Positions 11,060 to 22,425 of a stretch of DNA of 64,000 nt are shown here, one piece after another (within the stretch, counting starts at the first letter, position 1; every line of letters begins with the position of its first letter). The translations under genes were made by a program, and so were the position numbers. The stretch is from Takakia lepidozioides (Eukaryota; Streptophyta; Takakiopsida; Takakiales; Takakiaceae): NCBI GenBank assembly GCA_030704615.1, contig CM060733.1:9298001-9362000 (forward strand). Direction: 5' to 3'. The notes beneath the pieces were generated by a model. The model did not search any database, was not told the DNA's origin, and worked only from the letters and a program-made list of their open reading frames with translations.

Positions 11060-11545
11060 ATAGGCCAGCTCAGGGACATGGTTGACACAACCCCCAGGAA
11101 GCCTGCCTCACCTTCATGGAAAACACTTCCAGACTCCAAATCAACCTCAAGATGGGTGCTTATTATCCTACAGAACAGTTTGCAAACTGTGGTAAGAAGT
11201 GTAATGCTACGGTAGTTCCTAGGCTGTCATCTGTCACCTCAAATTGACACTGACACCCTCTCTCCAGCGAAAGGGTATCATTTCAGTCTTCCAAATAAGG
11301 TCAAAGAGGAGTGCAAGGGCATCTACCATATGATCACACCAGGCTTGACAATCGTATCAGACACACCAACTTTATAGCCCTTTAGATGTTCTATTGCTTC
11401 AGCAATCACAGAAGAACTAATGGGCACGTTGTACCCCTTTGTGATGTACTCCAGTTTTTCAGGGTTGTCTTGGATTGTAGACAGTCATTTCCACTGTACC
11501 CTTCCATTCTTTAGAAGACTCCTCACTGTTATAGGTAGGTCTGAC
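11060..11545 (-). mobile_element. LINE RT N-terminal fragment
   Basis: The stretch around 11,256-11,420 matches 8,340-8,590 base by base in many words (CCAGCGAAAGGG, TTTCAGTCTTC, GGTCAAAGAGGAG, GAACTAATGGG). It is therefore another copy of the same LINE family, ending just before the polypyrimidine tract in front of the TNP1-like gene. Confidence 0.65.
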
Positions 11546-11655
11546 TGACAGGGTCTTCTTGCATAGGCCTTTGGGCTTTGCTTACCCACTAGGTTTGCCA
11601 TCCCTAGTAGTATGGTGGTATTGTTTCTCATGTTTATGTTGAGCAATGTGTGCAG

Positions 11656-14600
11656 AGTTCAGTAAAAAAAAGGAAGGGAATTGCAGGGAAGGATGCGAAC
11701 GAGCATAAGTCTCTTACTCCAGCAAAGTGTGCACCAACTATTGCGCCAACTGTTGTGATGAGTGGCGCGGTTGTTCCAACTTACGAAAAACCAGCCCCGC
11801 CCACTCCACAGACTGCCGTTCCAGCTCCCTTGTATCCACCAGTATCGGCTCCTCCCTCGTATCCGCTTATGTACCCGCAGTATCCTGCCATGTCAGGGTA
11901 TAATTTGCATGAACACATGCCGTATCCTCACTATCAACCTCCAAACAATGATCCTCAGTGCCAGAATTACAATTCTTTTGCTCCACCTGCAGGCGCTCCA
12001 ATGCATGATCCTAGTCAAGGTGGGTATTCCATTTACAACCATTATGGAATGCATCCCCATAGTATGTATCCTCCTCGGCCTATGTACAACCAACCTACTT
12101 CCTCCCTCTATCCTACCAGCCCTGCAAGACCACACCAGGGGCAGGTCCAGTATGGTGGCCACCAACCTTCAGGATCCAACTACAGTGGAGTACAACAGCC
12201 GGCACCTTCGAGCTTCACTGCACCGCGGCCACCTCTTTATCCAACATCTCCAGGTACACCTAATACCCTGAAAGGGAAAGGCATTCTGAAACAGACCGAG
12301 GATGCATTTGCTCTGCATCATCCTGTGGGGTGGGAGACAACAGTCCAGCCCCAACAGAGTGAAGGTGGTAACATGCAAGGTACTGCTGAAACCTTGCAGG
12401 GAGTGGACATCAGGTGTGACTCCTATAGAACGCAAAAATGCTTTAAGGAGGGAAAGAAGGGCACTTGCAAAAGATCTGAGAGACCAGGCTGCTCAGAATG
12501 TGGCTGTAGGGAGGAGGAAATTTTTCATTTCTTGTGATGAACTTGGAAACCCTGAAGGTCCTACTCGGAACCAGTGGATGACAGCTCTGCGAGGGCAGTG
12601 TCAACGTTTGTTGGACTGGTCATTGTATGCTCAGGATCAACCATTACACTTAATTGAAAAGATCATGGAGATCTTGGCTTCAGATTGGGAATACGGACCT
12701 CCTGGTCTTAACATAAAGGCTATTACAAAAACAATTTGCGGGCAGCTCAAGTACCAACGAAATAAGCTGTTCAAAAATTACTATAGTGTGGGGCTGCCCA
12801 AACCCCATCATGTGCCACACAAGACATGGGCACAACTAGTTGTTAGTTGGGGTTCCACTGATTTCAAGAAATTCCAGGCAAAGGGTGTCAAGGCGCGGGG
12901 ATGTGTGAAGAATACATCTCGATCGGGTCGCACTGGAATCAGCGGTGTTGTAGCACGACTAGTATACTTCTCTTACAACATAGGAAGTTCCCACATTGTT
13001 TTGCATTGACAAACTTTATGTGTTGGGTTTTTTTGGCTGGAGCTCAGAGTCTATTCCTATATGGATGGAATTAGTACTTTTTGCTACTACTTGGGGGCCT
13101 TCTCAGAGTTGGGCGCCAGCAAGAAACTAAGCACTCTTATTGAGGGGGAGTCATTGACGCTATCCTAGATAATTCTTTACTGTTGGCAGTGTGCTATGCT
13201 AGTCATTTACACTTGCAAGTTTGTTGCAATCACAGGAGAAGGAGACTGGACGTACACCAAGTTTGCAGGAGATCGCCGGTAGCGCCAAGAGTGACAAAGG
13301 CTACGGGTCGGGGTGTACAGGCAGTGCAGCCACAACGGTCTATAAACTCAGTACCAATTCTGGGGTGAATTACATATTCATGATTTCCATGCCATTGCTA
13401 GTTGCCGTTTGGTTCTCTTTTCTTACTAGTTCATCAGTCAGTGTAGTGAATTGTTACTTTGGAGGTGTTCTATGTGATGGGGCAGGGAATTGGTTCACTA
13501 GCAGCTCGCCTCGATGCTATGGAAAACAAACAAGTGCAGATGGAAGCCAGCTCCAAGGCAGCTTTGGAAGCAGTCCAAGTCCAACTAGAGGCAGCAGCTG
13601 CATTCAACATTGCGCTCGCAACTAAACTTGGCATGAATGTGCCTGATTCATAGCCTACAGGTCCACCATGCACCACCTTTGCGCCACAGACAACAAATGA
13701 GACTATTTCTCATGTTATGGGCTCACCACTCAACCTGTTCAAGGCAGTTTCTTCACCGCCACCAAAGCCAAACACAATAGGCTCATTGTTTGGGCTTTCA
13801 GAAATGGAGGGGGATGATGATATGGAGGGTTGGTCTGAAGGTGAACTCAATCCATCCCCCCATATTGTTGAGGCAACTGCAAAGTGTTCATCGGTTTTGT
13901 TGTCCCCTACACCAGTAGCACTGCCGGCATATGTACTACCCTCTCAATATGCCTGTGAGGTCTCCATGAATTTGCAGAGTGCCCCACAGAAAGGTGTGTC
14001 TTTTGTACATGATTATCATGTACAAGTTGTGGGTAATTGCCCTTCGGCAACTGAGAGGCAGAAACACATCCTTATACTTGACTTGAATGGATTGCTATGT
14101 GAGAGCAGACTACGAACAAGGGAATACCTAGAGTCCACTGTCACCTCCAGACCTGGGTGTCAGGAGTTTCTGGACCGATGCCTTCAGATTTTTGATGTAG
14201 GTGTATGGTCTTCCATGTCATTGAGTAATGTCCTTCCAGTTGTGAAAGCTTTGTTTCGTGGGAAGCAACCAAAGATGGTGCTTCACCAAGACTATTGTGA
14301 CCAGCCTGTGGGAATGGTGGACCCTTTCAATCCTTCTAAAACTGTCATGTACAAGAACTTATGTAAGTTTTGGAAGGACTACAGCCATTACAATCCAACC
14401 AATACTTTGCTGGTGGACGATTCCCCACTCACTTGCTTACCCAACCCTGCAAATAATTGCATCTTCCCGTATCCATGGAAGTTGAGGGATCAGCCAAACT
14501 GCAAGAGGCTTATGAAAGAATTACTGCCTTGGTTAGAGGGTGTATCCAAGGCTGCACACATCCCTGAGTATGTGTCAGGGCACCCATACAGATATGGGCA

Positions 14601-15589
14601 GCCCAACTACTTGTTCAATACTGCAGCCATGGGTAGTGGATCACAACAATCTGCAAAGGCATCCGAACCAGGGCTTCCTGCTGCCAGAGTTCCAACGACT
14701 TTGCCTCTCGATGCAACAACAAAGCATAATCAAAGAAAGGTGAGAGCAAAAGTTTCAATGCCTGGGCGCGTGGGTGGATTTGTATTGTTAATGCTACTTC
14801 ACAATGTGTGTCATTCGTGCTATTCTCATTTTTTGATCGTTGTGTCATTCAATATACAGATGGTGAAACCAGTGAAGCGTTCAATGGACAGGGAGAGTAC
14901 AATATGTGCTATCAATCAGACTACAACCACAGTGGATCTAACTGAACCACAGGGTGACCAACAAAATCCGCACAGTGTAAGTACTTCCTTTGTGCAATTT
15001 TGTTTCCTTGTCTGATGCTGGATCAATACACCCCCTATGTATCGCCACATAGCTGCAGGCCCAACAACCTACAAAGGTAGTTTTGTGACATCGTCCTACC
15101 ACATCCATGTTGACCATGCATAACCTGCTACCAACTAGGTATGGCACCGTTCCAGCTTTGATCATGTCAGCATGTAGTATAGAGACAAGCAAATGCAATT
15201 CGGAATTGGAAGTACTACAATAGGTAGGGTTGGGGTGTTTGCTGGAAGAACTTCAATGTCATTTTGCAGGAGTGCCAAGCTGTCAGTCTCTGTTCCCAGG
15301 GTTCATTTCTGATATAGGAATCTGGTTTTTGTTGCAGTTTCAGATCGGCGACAAGGTGTTATTGTTTGATCCTTGTGCACCAAAAAGAAGGGCAGGTGTG
15401 GGATATATTACTGGATTTCCGAAAGCAAATGTGCCAGACAACTATTACCGTATCCATGTGAAATCGGTCATGATTTCAGAGGTTGTGTTGCCGTACCCGG
15501 ACTACTCTGTTACCCCTAATTATACCACATTGGGTGACACGCAGGGAAGTTCCACCTTATGGTCTGAAAAGTTTCTTAAACACGCGTGA
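11656..15589 (+). CDS. TNP1/Ptta-like transposon protein fused to an FCP1-type HAD domain
   Basis: Proposed exons: 11656-12379, 12414-12949, 13236-13364, 13486-14739, 14860-14976, 15338-15589. The start exon is not seen; 11,656 follows an acceptor GTGTGTGCAG. Order: a Tyr/Pro-rich leader (includes LYPTSPARP and LYPTSPGTP); a Transposase_24/Ptta-like domain (NQWMTALRGQCQRLLDWSLY, WAQLVVSWGSTDFKKFQ, KNTSRSGRTGISG, ETGRTPSLQEI); a coiled coil (LAARLDAMENKQVQM). After a lone in-frame TAG at 13,651 comes an FCP1/NIF-type HAD domain: LILDLNGLLCE, FDVGVWSSMS, NTLLVDDSPLTCLPNP. The last exon (GDKVLLFDPCAPKRRAGVGY) resembles the C-terminal DUF8039-type domain of CACTA proteins. HAD motif I normally reads DxDG; here the second Asp is Asn. 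The 34-nt gap at 12,380 is too short for a normal intron and is more likely a small indel. About 1,000 codons. Confidence 0.65.
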
Positions 15590-17189
15590 TATTGAAGGTG
15601 CTACAAGTTTAGTTTAGTTTTCTTTATAGATTGAGGGTTGCTGAGACAGGTGAACAAAACAACTCTTCTCACATGAACAATATTTTTTGAATTGATGCTC
15701 TTGCTATTCTCATGTATGATCACAAGATCCCCTTGTTCAAGGGCAACTTCATTTTCCCACATCAAGCCAAATTTTTCTTGTGTAGACATGAATGTGGTAT
15801 TTTGCTGGTTGTTTGCTATATTTAATATTAATAACATTACTATTGGTCAATGTGGTTAATAATACAATTTTTATCCCTGTTTTAAATAAGCTTTTGTTTA
15901 AATGAAACAAAACAAATAAAAATTCTAAAATAATAATATATTACATATTAAATCAATTTTGGCATTTGTCAACAAATAATAATTGTTTACTTTTCGTCCA
16001 ATAGGAACAAAACAATGGATATGACAATATTCACACTAGTGTCATTGCGATCACACCACGACTTGAACCTGGTGTTAAATCTGTGTGAGAGAATCCGTAA
16101 GAAGAGCCCTTAATATCTATTATTTATTTAATAATTCTGATGGACTCTATTACGTGGCATTCCCTTTGACATACATGTGGCATACATGGTGGAAATGAGG
16201 TGTAATAAGTACCGCAGAAAGACCATTAAGATTACTTAGTCAAAATAGTAGTTGAACTAACCAGTCAAAACGGCCGTCAAAATATCCGTCAAAAGAGCCA
16301 CCTAAACCTACTGCCACATCAGGTGCAAGTTTGGTGTGAGATGGTTTTTTTCACAGGACCAAGAAAGTTCACATGTGGTGCAAAGGACTAGGTTAACCTA
16401 ACACCAAGGGGGGGTGTGAACTTGGGCTCTTTTCACACCAAAATGTGTGAGAAGAGCCGTTAAAAAAAACCGGTTTCTGTATTAGTGTGCATGTCAATCC
16501 AAAACAAAGAAAAAAACTAGCGCAAATGTGAAGGGAGAAGACATTTCAATAACCATAATGGTTATGGTTATGGCTATGGTTATGGTATGAATAGATTTGG
16601 AAAGAAAATGGCGTTATATAACAACTTTGGGAAGCGTCTAGATCTCATGGGAGAAAGTGGATCTGAAGAAAACATGAGAGAGGATAAAAAGTCAGACCAC
16701 CAAATAAAAACTATGAGAAACAAAATTTGCTTAAAAATTGAACAACGGAAAAGGACATGTGAAATTCCATAAACCAGGGCCAAAGATGAGAAGTATGAAA
16801 ATGAAATAAAATGAAAATTTGATGCAGAAAAGTCGTAGAGCTTAGAGGGAAAATGGAGGAAAACATCATAGAAAAAACTTGAGGACTGGCAAATTGAAGA
16901 ACTGTATGTCAACAACGATTGAGTAAGGCTCCTCCTAGTGGGAGACTTCAGTGGGAGAATTGGTTATGTGAAAAGCAAGTCCAATGTTTCAGAGAAGGAC
17001 TGGAAATGGGGCTATTTTCTTCCGTTGTTAAAAACCTCTTTGACAGAATTTGAAGACTCAAGTGGTCGTGCCCGCCCATTTTGTTCTTGTGATCCATATG
17101 TTATGTAGGCGAAACTCCCCCACAAGGTCATCTTTGTTGACCAGGACGTACAGCAGGCCAGCATCCAGCAAACCAGAAACAAAGGACGA
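15590..17189. other. AT-rich interval without a recognised gene
   Basis: Contains an A/T-rich block (15.85-16.0 kb), repeated words TGTGTGAGA and AAGAGCC at 16,081-16,113 and 16,440-16,458 that look like remains of a MITE, a (GGTTAT)n-like run at 16,555-16,590, and no convincing coding frame. It separates the TNP1/FCP1 gene from the 3' end of the DUF7869-like gene. Confidence 0.5.
16425..16458. repeat. Strong hairpin, possible MITE terminus
   Basis: GGCTCTTTTCACAC pairs with GTGTGAGAAGAGCC across a CAAAAT loop (13 of 14 pairs). A competing stem uses GGTGTGAA (16,412) with TTCACACC. Confidence 0.6.
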
Positions 17190-17215
17190 GAACGTCCACT
17201 GGACATTCGAGGTTC
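17190..17215. repeat. Dispersed palindrome copy 1
   Basis: Consensus arms GAACCTCCACTG and CAGTGGAGGTTC around a 2-nt spacer. This copy has one change in the left arm and two in the right. It lies about 220 bp beyond the stop of the minus-strand DUF7869-like gene. Confidence 0.75.
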
Positions 17216-17435
17216 AGTGCGACATAAGAAGATAAGAAAAAAGATCCCCCAACGCAAACAAGAAGGGCCATATAGAGAAGAAAAATTTATTTCTTAAATC
17301 GAAGTACTGGAGTTGAGCTCAACAATATGTCTTTGGTCTGGAACTCGCTCGCACGACTTGTTTTCTGATTGACGATTAGCCTCCTCCAAATTAGCGCGCG
17401 CCTTCACTGCTTCGGCGGCAGTAATTATCTTAGTG

Positions 17436-20332
17436 CTATTCCTTGTCGTATTTTTTCGTGGAGGCATTGTTCACGTGGATCCATTGAGAAGGATCTGACA
17501 AGTTATACTCCCAAAGTTTTGACCAACAGTCCCTGTACCTTTCCAAGTCTGTTGGGTTACCACCTTTTCTCGGTCTCCACCACTCCACCTTCACCTTCTT
17601 AAAATTAGGATCCTCCCTTTCGCGGATCACGTCAGATATTGCCACCCCCATCCGGGCCGGGCACGTACTTGGGTCATAAGGGCGAACGAGCACAAAAAAA
17701 CCCTTTCTCAATATCCTTGAACGGATTCAGGGATATTCTTGGTCGCTCACACCTCGGGCCACAGTAAGGTTCTAGGATTTCATCCTCTTCTTCCACATCT
17801 GGCAATATATGTGGATGGATTCCATCTCTGTGATGATTCTTGGACCAATTTGTTTTCGGCCAGAATCCCTCAAGAAGCTGAATACGGTCGGGAGCTTCTG
17901 GAATTGGCTTATCCAGCTCGGCAAGAATGTTTCCCCAGTACTGGTCGTATTGTTCCATTCGACCTCTGTAATGATCGTCAAACATCATTCCTTTCGTCCA
18001 AAAATCCCTGTATTTTTTTATTCCATTCTTAATGAATGACTGTTTTTCGGAGGAGTCGTCCCTGACTCCCTAGATAGGTCTCCTTGGAATGGCATCTGGG
18101 TCTCCTTCAGGGAGCTTCGGAGTCCCGTCAGGATTGGACTTCCTCATCTTCACGCTATTGTTTGTTGGAAGCCAATCCGAATCAGTAGCGGACTTCTTGT
18201 ACTTCATGACGGGCTAGTCCTCCGCATCCTTAAAAAAACGGAAGACGTGCATCTCCGAAATCCCAACCAACGCCTCCTTTCCATCCAGAATACAGCCCTT
18301 GACAAAATTCTTGAAGTCGGGAACTTCCTGAATAATCTGTGGAATGAACTGCAGATCTTGCGAGGTCATAAAAGACCTCATCAAATCCGAAAGAATGTAG
18401 GTGCTTCGTTCCTTCAGCTTCTTCGAAAGGTAGCTGAGAACCCGTCGATGTCCTCATGGGTGTGTCCGACCATTAGGAACCCTAGCTGGATTTCTTCAAA
18501 AACATCTTTGGCGGTCAGGAGGGATAGAAAAGCAAGCATCCATCTGTTCTTATTGTCCTTCGCAGAGTTGTCCATTTGCAAGTACAGTCTTCTCGGAAGT
18601 GGATGAGCACCACGTTTGTCTTCCGGCCTGCAGGGTTTAAGAGCATCCAAACATCTCGATTTACCTCTTAAAAGTAATTCGAAGAACTCGTTTTGAAGTT
18701 GGTAATCGAAATTGTTCCTGGACTCGCGACAGGTTGGCTTCTCTAGCTGGCGCAGACAACGTGCCAAAGAACCAATTGTAAAGTTTGAATTTCCCTTCCA
18801 GAAACTCAAGAGAATATTGTCCGTAAGCTCCATCACCGTGTCCGTGCGTGACCATTCCCGTTAGTGAAACTGGAAGCTGACCCAATCCAAAAATCATCTT
18901 ATTTGGAGTCTGTAGCCTTGGAACAGCTGTTTTCCTATGATCCATTTTGTCGTGAATAATACAGAGAAACTCCTCCGGAATCATAACAAACTCATTCCTC
19001 CAGCTATGGTACAGTCTTCTGCACGACTCTTGGTGCCTCAAATGTTTATCAAACGCTCGTTTGTGTGTCACCTGTTCCGCACTTCTCTTGACAGACTTTC
19101 TGATCAGGTCCTTGAACATCTCATACTCCGTGCACTTCGCAAATGTACTCCCAATTTTACGAACCTCCACATTAGGAAATATCCAACTCCGGATGCGGCT
19201 AACAGCCGACTGCGAGACTCATTCCAACCCGAAAAATTTGTTGGTCTGTTACAAAAAGGCAGGGTCAGGAAAGGAACGTCCACTGGACAATGGAGGTTCA
19301 TGAAGCTAGAACCACAGTCGAAAGAGACAAAATCGAAGGGAGGATCATCCACATTGAATCAGAAAAATCTTCCAGGAAAGAAATTGAAGAATGGAGATTT
19401 CATACATCGTTGGACTCGTCTCGTATTCGCTTCCAGTTCATTTCAGGTGGTAAGACTCTCAAAGTATCCCTCCTTCCCTCCCCAATGCATCTTGTCTTAT
19501 GGGGCATGAGGTCAGTATTTCCGTTGACAATGTACATAATGTTACCCTCTGCCTGAAGCGTCCTTGGGCGTGGCCTCTTCACTCCACGGTTCCCATGGAG
19601 ACTTGACAACCAACCCTATTTACTCAACTTTTTGTACTCCATGTATGTGGACCTGCCAATTCCATGAATTGTCCACCAAGCAGTCTCACATACATCCACA
19701 CCCTCAATCGTAACGTATGCCCTGCGAGAGGTCCCTTCCACCATGTGAAGTCGTTTCGAAACATTCAGTTCGTGTTCTCTCCTCTCATCCAAAGTGGATC
19801 CCCAAAAAGAAGTACGGATAGCCAAGGTTTTTCGCCAATCGAAATATTGACAGCAGTGAAGTCTGCAGCAAGGTTTGCTGCTCACGGACCGGACTTCCTC
19901 CAGAGTAAGATTCTTCATTCTATTTTTGGAGTGTTCCAAATCTCGATCCCTCTTCTTTCTCGTAAAATGCCGATACGCCGCTTTCTTCACACCTGCCTCG
20001 TGATCTTCGTACAAGATACTGTCAGAGGATCTAATAAAATTCTCTAGATCATTTGAGAGTAGTTTCCCACTTTTCAAAAGTCGTGTTTTTGTTAAAGGCC
20101 ATTTTACAAGAGACATCAAAGATCCAGAACCTCTAGAAAGTATTCTGGTGACAAGAACTCCAACATCGACCTCTCCCAGTTTGTCATTGAGGATCACCTC
20201 GTCCGGAATGCAGGCTTGAATCCTCCCCTCGAATAGTGCACCCCCATCATCATCCAACAGTACGCACTGCAAGTTTCTCCAGTTGTTTCTTCCGAGTCCT
20301 CGAACTCTTCGATGGTCTGTGGTTTGATTCAT
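17436..20332 (-). pseudogene. DUF7869-like transposase-type protein, several lesions
   Basis: The minus strand reads almost throughout as the large plant/moss family with a DUF7869-type domain, thought to be transposon-derived. Blocks in order: CQYFDWRKTLAIRTSFWGST (19.8 kb), WWTIHGIGRSTYMEYKKLSK, HGNRGVKRPRPRTLQAEGN (19.57 kb), an intron (about 19,402-19,162, donor GTATGA), IGSTFAKCTEYEMFKDLI, RLYHSWRNEFVMIPEEFLCI, DNSAKDNKNRWMLAFLSLL, LGFLMVGHTHEDIDGF (18.43 kb), YKKSATDSDWLP, ILAELDKPIPEAP, LLEGFWPKTNW, and a C-terminal VKVEWWRPRKGGNP. Lone in-frame TAG codons sit at 19,616, 18,214 and 18,070 (the last two at tryptophan positions), and several frame changes fall near 18.8, 18.45 and 17.7 kb. 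Full length seems preserved, so decay is recent. It is the best candidate for the element's own transposase. Confidence 0.7.
19274..19299. repeat. Dispersed palindrome copy 2
   Basis: One mismatch in each arm. It lies inside the predicted intron of the DUF7869-like gene. Confidence 0.8.
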
Positions 20333-20691
20333 CCTCGTCGTCGTCAGAATTCTCGGCAGTATCTCTTGTCTCCAGCATAAAATCAGGATTCATGTCAGGC
20401 CCTCCTTGATACTAGTTATTCTCCGCAAGAACTTCGCCAACATTCCACATCACCGGGGTCCCAATGGCCTCCTTCAAGGTGTCAGCATCCATATGTCCAT
20501 AAGGAAGAGACATAATGAGTGTGCTTCATCACATGAGATGAGAACTACTGAAATGGTTGAGGAAGATAATTGTTGTTCATGACAGGTCCCAACCCCGGAG
20601 ACATTAAGGCAGTCCCCAGTGGCTACTGGAGATGAGGACCCGGGAAGAGTAAGAAACACACTTTGACCCGTCTCTAAAATCATGATCACCG

Positions 20692-20717
20692 GAACCTCCA
20701 CTGCACAAGCGAGGAAA
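20692..20717. repeat. Dispersed palindrome, half-copy
   Basis: The left arm GAACCTCCACTG is perfect; the right arm (CAAGCGAGGAAA) is eroded. Confidence 0.5.
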
Positions 20718-20901
20718 CTGGAAACCCCTCCGTGACGACCTTACTGACAGTAATAAGCAGTATGAGTGAAGACTATATTCAGAGATGAATCAATTCAATA
20801 AAAGGAAATACACTCGCGTATGAACGTTTCAGAGAAGTAGAATAGAAATGGAATTGTTGTTTGGTCTGGAACATTTCATTTGAAGATTGTGTCTAATTAT
20901 A

Positions 20902-20927
20902 TAACCTCCACTGTACAATGGAGGTTA
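20902..20927. repeat. Dispersed palindrome copy 3
   Basis: Core AACCTCCACTG, spacer TA, right arm CAATGGAGGTT with one mismatch. Intergenic. Confidence 0.8.
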
Positions 20928-21021
20928 GATGAGATACAGATGAAAAAGTCGGACGGATGAATATTAGTGGATGAACATGGTTACGTGGATGAATAATTGT
21001 AATGACGGATGGATGTGAGCA

Positions 21022-21047
21022 TTGACGCGACTGTCCAGTGGAGGTCC
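21022..21047. repeat. Dispersed palindrome copy 4
   Basis: The right arm CAGTGGAGGTCC is near perfect; the left arm GACGCGACTG is worn. About 100 bp from copy 3. Confidence 0.6.
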
Positions 21048-22425
21048 ACGACTTCAGGTATAACGAAATACAGAAATCGGAGAGAATTGGACTGTAATTT
21101 CTAAACATGCAGATGACAAATAAGTAGATTTTCCTGTAGAGTATAGAAAATATATAGATGTCTTAACATTTTCTACGGGTGAAAATGCAGTTCACACGAG
21201 AGATTATGGAAATTCAGAGAGTTACACCTACGATGGCCGCAGAGGTACTGGATGCCCAGAGAGGTGCAGTATGGGAAGCGAGGTGGGAGATGACCAGAGA
21301 GGTGCGGGAAACACAATCTGCAAGTGATTGGTATGGAGATAGAAGTTTGAACAGTTTGCACTCAGACCTTATATAGAGGTGGAAACCAGGTTGCCCGCTG
21401 GAACTCCTCCAATGGGATAGTGCGATACATTGTCTCCCGGATCGATTTCTGTCGCCGTTGATATCCGGTATGGCCACAATCGAACGGTTCTAGATGGTGT
21501 AGGAGTGCACTCTTTGACCGATTTCGGAAAAGAGTGTCATTTACTGGTAGATCCCTATGTAACAATTATGATGCCAGAAAGATAACGGCTGATAACGGTG
21601 GTTCAATGGTCTCGCACTCGTGCTTATAAAGCAGTACGTATTTCGCATTCAATGTTGTCCAAGTGGCTGATGGCCTGACGCCGATGACAATGTGCAGCTA
21701 TGACACTCGGCCGAGAATGCGGCAGGCGTAAATGAGTGACAGAGGAAATATTCCAAGCCTTAATCCGCCGAATGTAGACATGGTCAGGAGCAATTATTCC
21801 CAGTGGCAAAACGCCGCAAGAGGATCTGACTTGTACATTTCATTTATCGTCACGTGGGGGGTGTGGGAAATATCCCACGGGGTTATAATTGATGATCCTG
21901 TGCAAGGAATCATTAATGTCATATTTTCTCGTTCATTCATCTGTTTTTTCATTTCATCTAGTCATTCGTAAAATGGATGGATAGAATGGAAAGGATGAAT
22001 TGGATGATATTTGCATGGATGTTGGATGGAACACGCGCGACCGTTCGATTTCGAAAGGACGCGATGGTTCAGATCCTTTGCGACGGCACCATATAAGGGG
22101 TGTGGTCGTTCAGCCCACCCTTTCGCCACTCCATTGTGTACGCGGAAGCACTGCGGAAGTGGTAAGACCGAGTAGCGCTAGAAAAGAGAGTTTTGAAGAG
22201 CGGAGAGCGTGAAGAGTAGAGATTGTGTTGTGCATGGTGCCGTGAGAGCTGAGAGAAGAGAGCGTGTAGTTCAGTGCAGCGTGAGAGTGCAGTGGAGGAA
22301 AGGAAGCAGACAGCGGATTCAAGTGCAGACAGGAGACGGGAAGGAAGCAGAGCGTAAAGGAGAGCGGAGCGGAGCGGTGGAAGCTTAAGGGTCAGGCGTT
22401 TCAGGTTAGCAACAGGGGCACCGAA

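Larger units (their letters stand above)
20333..22425. promoter_or_regulatory. Divergent intergenic region between the two halves of the core element
   Basis: About 2.1 kb separate the leftward DUF7869-like gene from the rightward array. It holds three palindrome copies (20,692; 20,902; 21,022) and no convincing frame. A TATA-like CCATATAAGGGG at about 22,089 precedes a purine-rich leader (22,180-22,400, with GGAGCGGAGCGGAGCGG) that ends at the ATG of 22,426. These are plausible promoter features of the rightward unit, by inference only. Confidence 0.45.

Noticed and set aside
12380-12413. 34-nt intron in the TNP1/FCP1 gene
   Set aside because: GT and AG borders exist and restore the frame, but 34 nt is below the usual plant intron minimum; a small insertion or sequencing error is likelier. 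It is used only as a junction in the model.
22270-22290. Another palindrome copy (GTGCAGTGGAGGAAAGG)
   Set aside because: Only part of one arm matches, within a purine-rich leader; the partner arm is missing.
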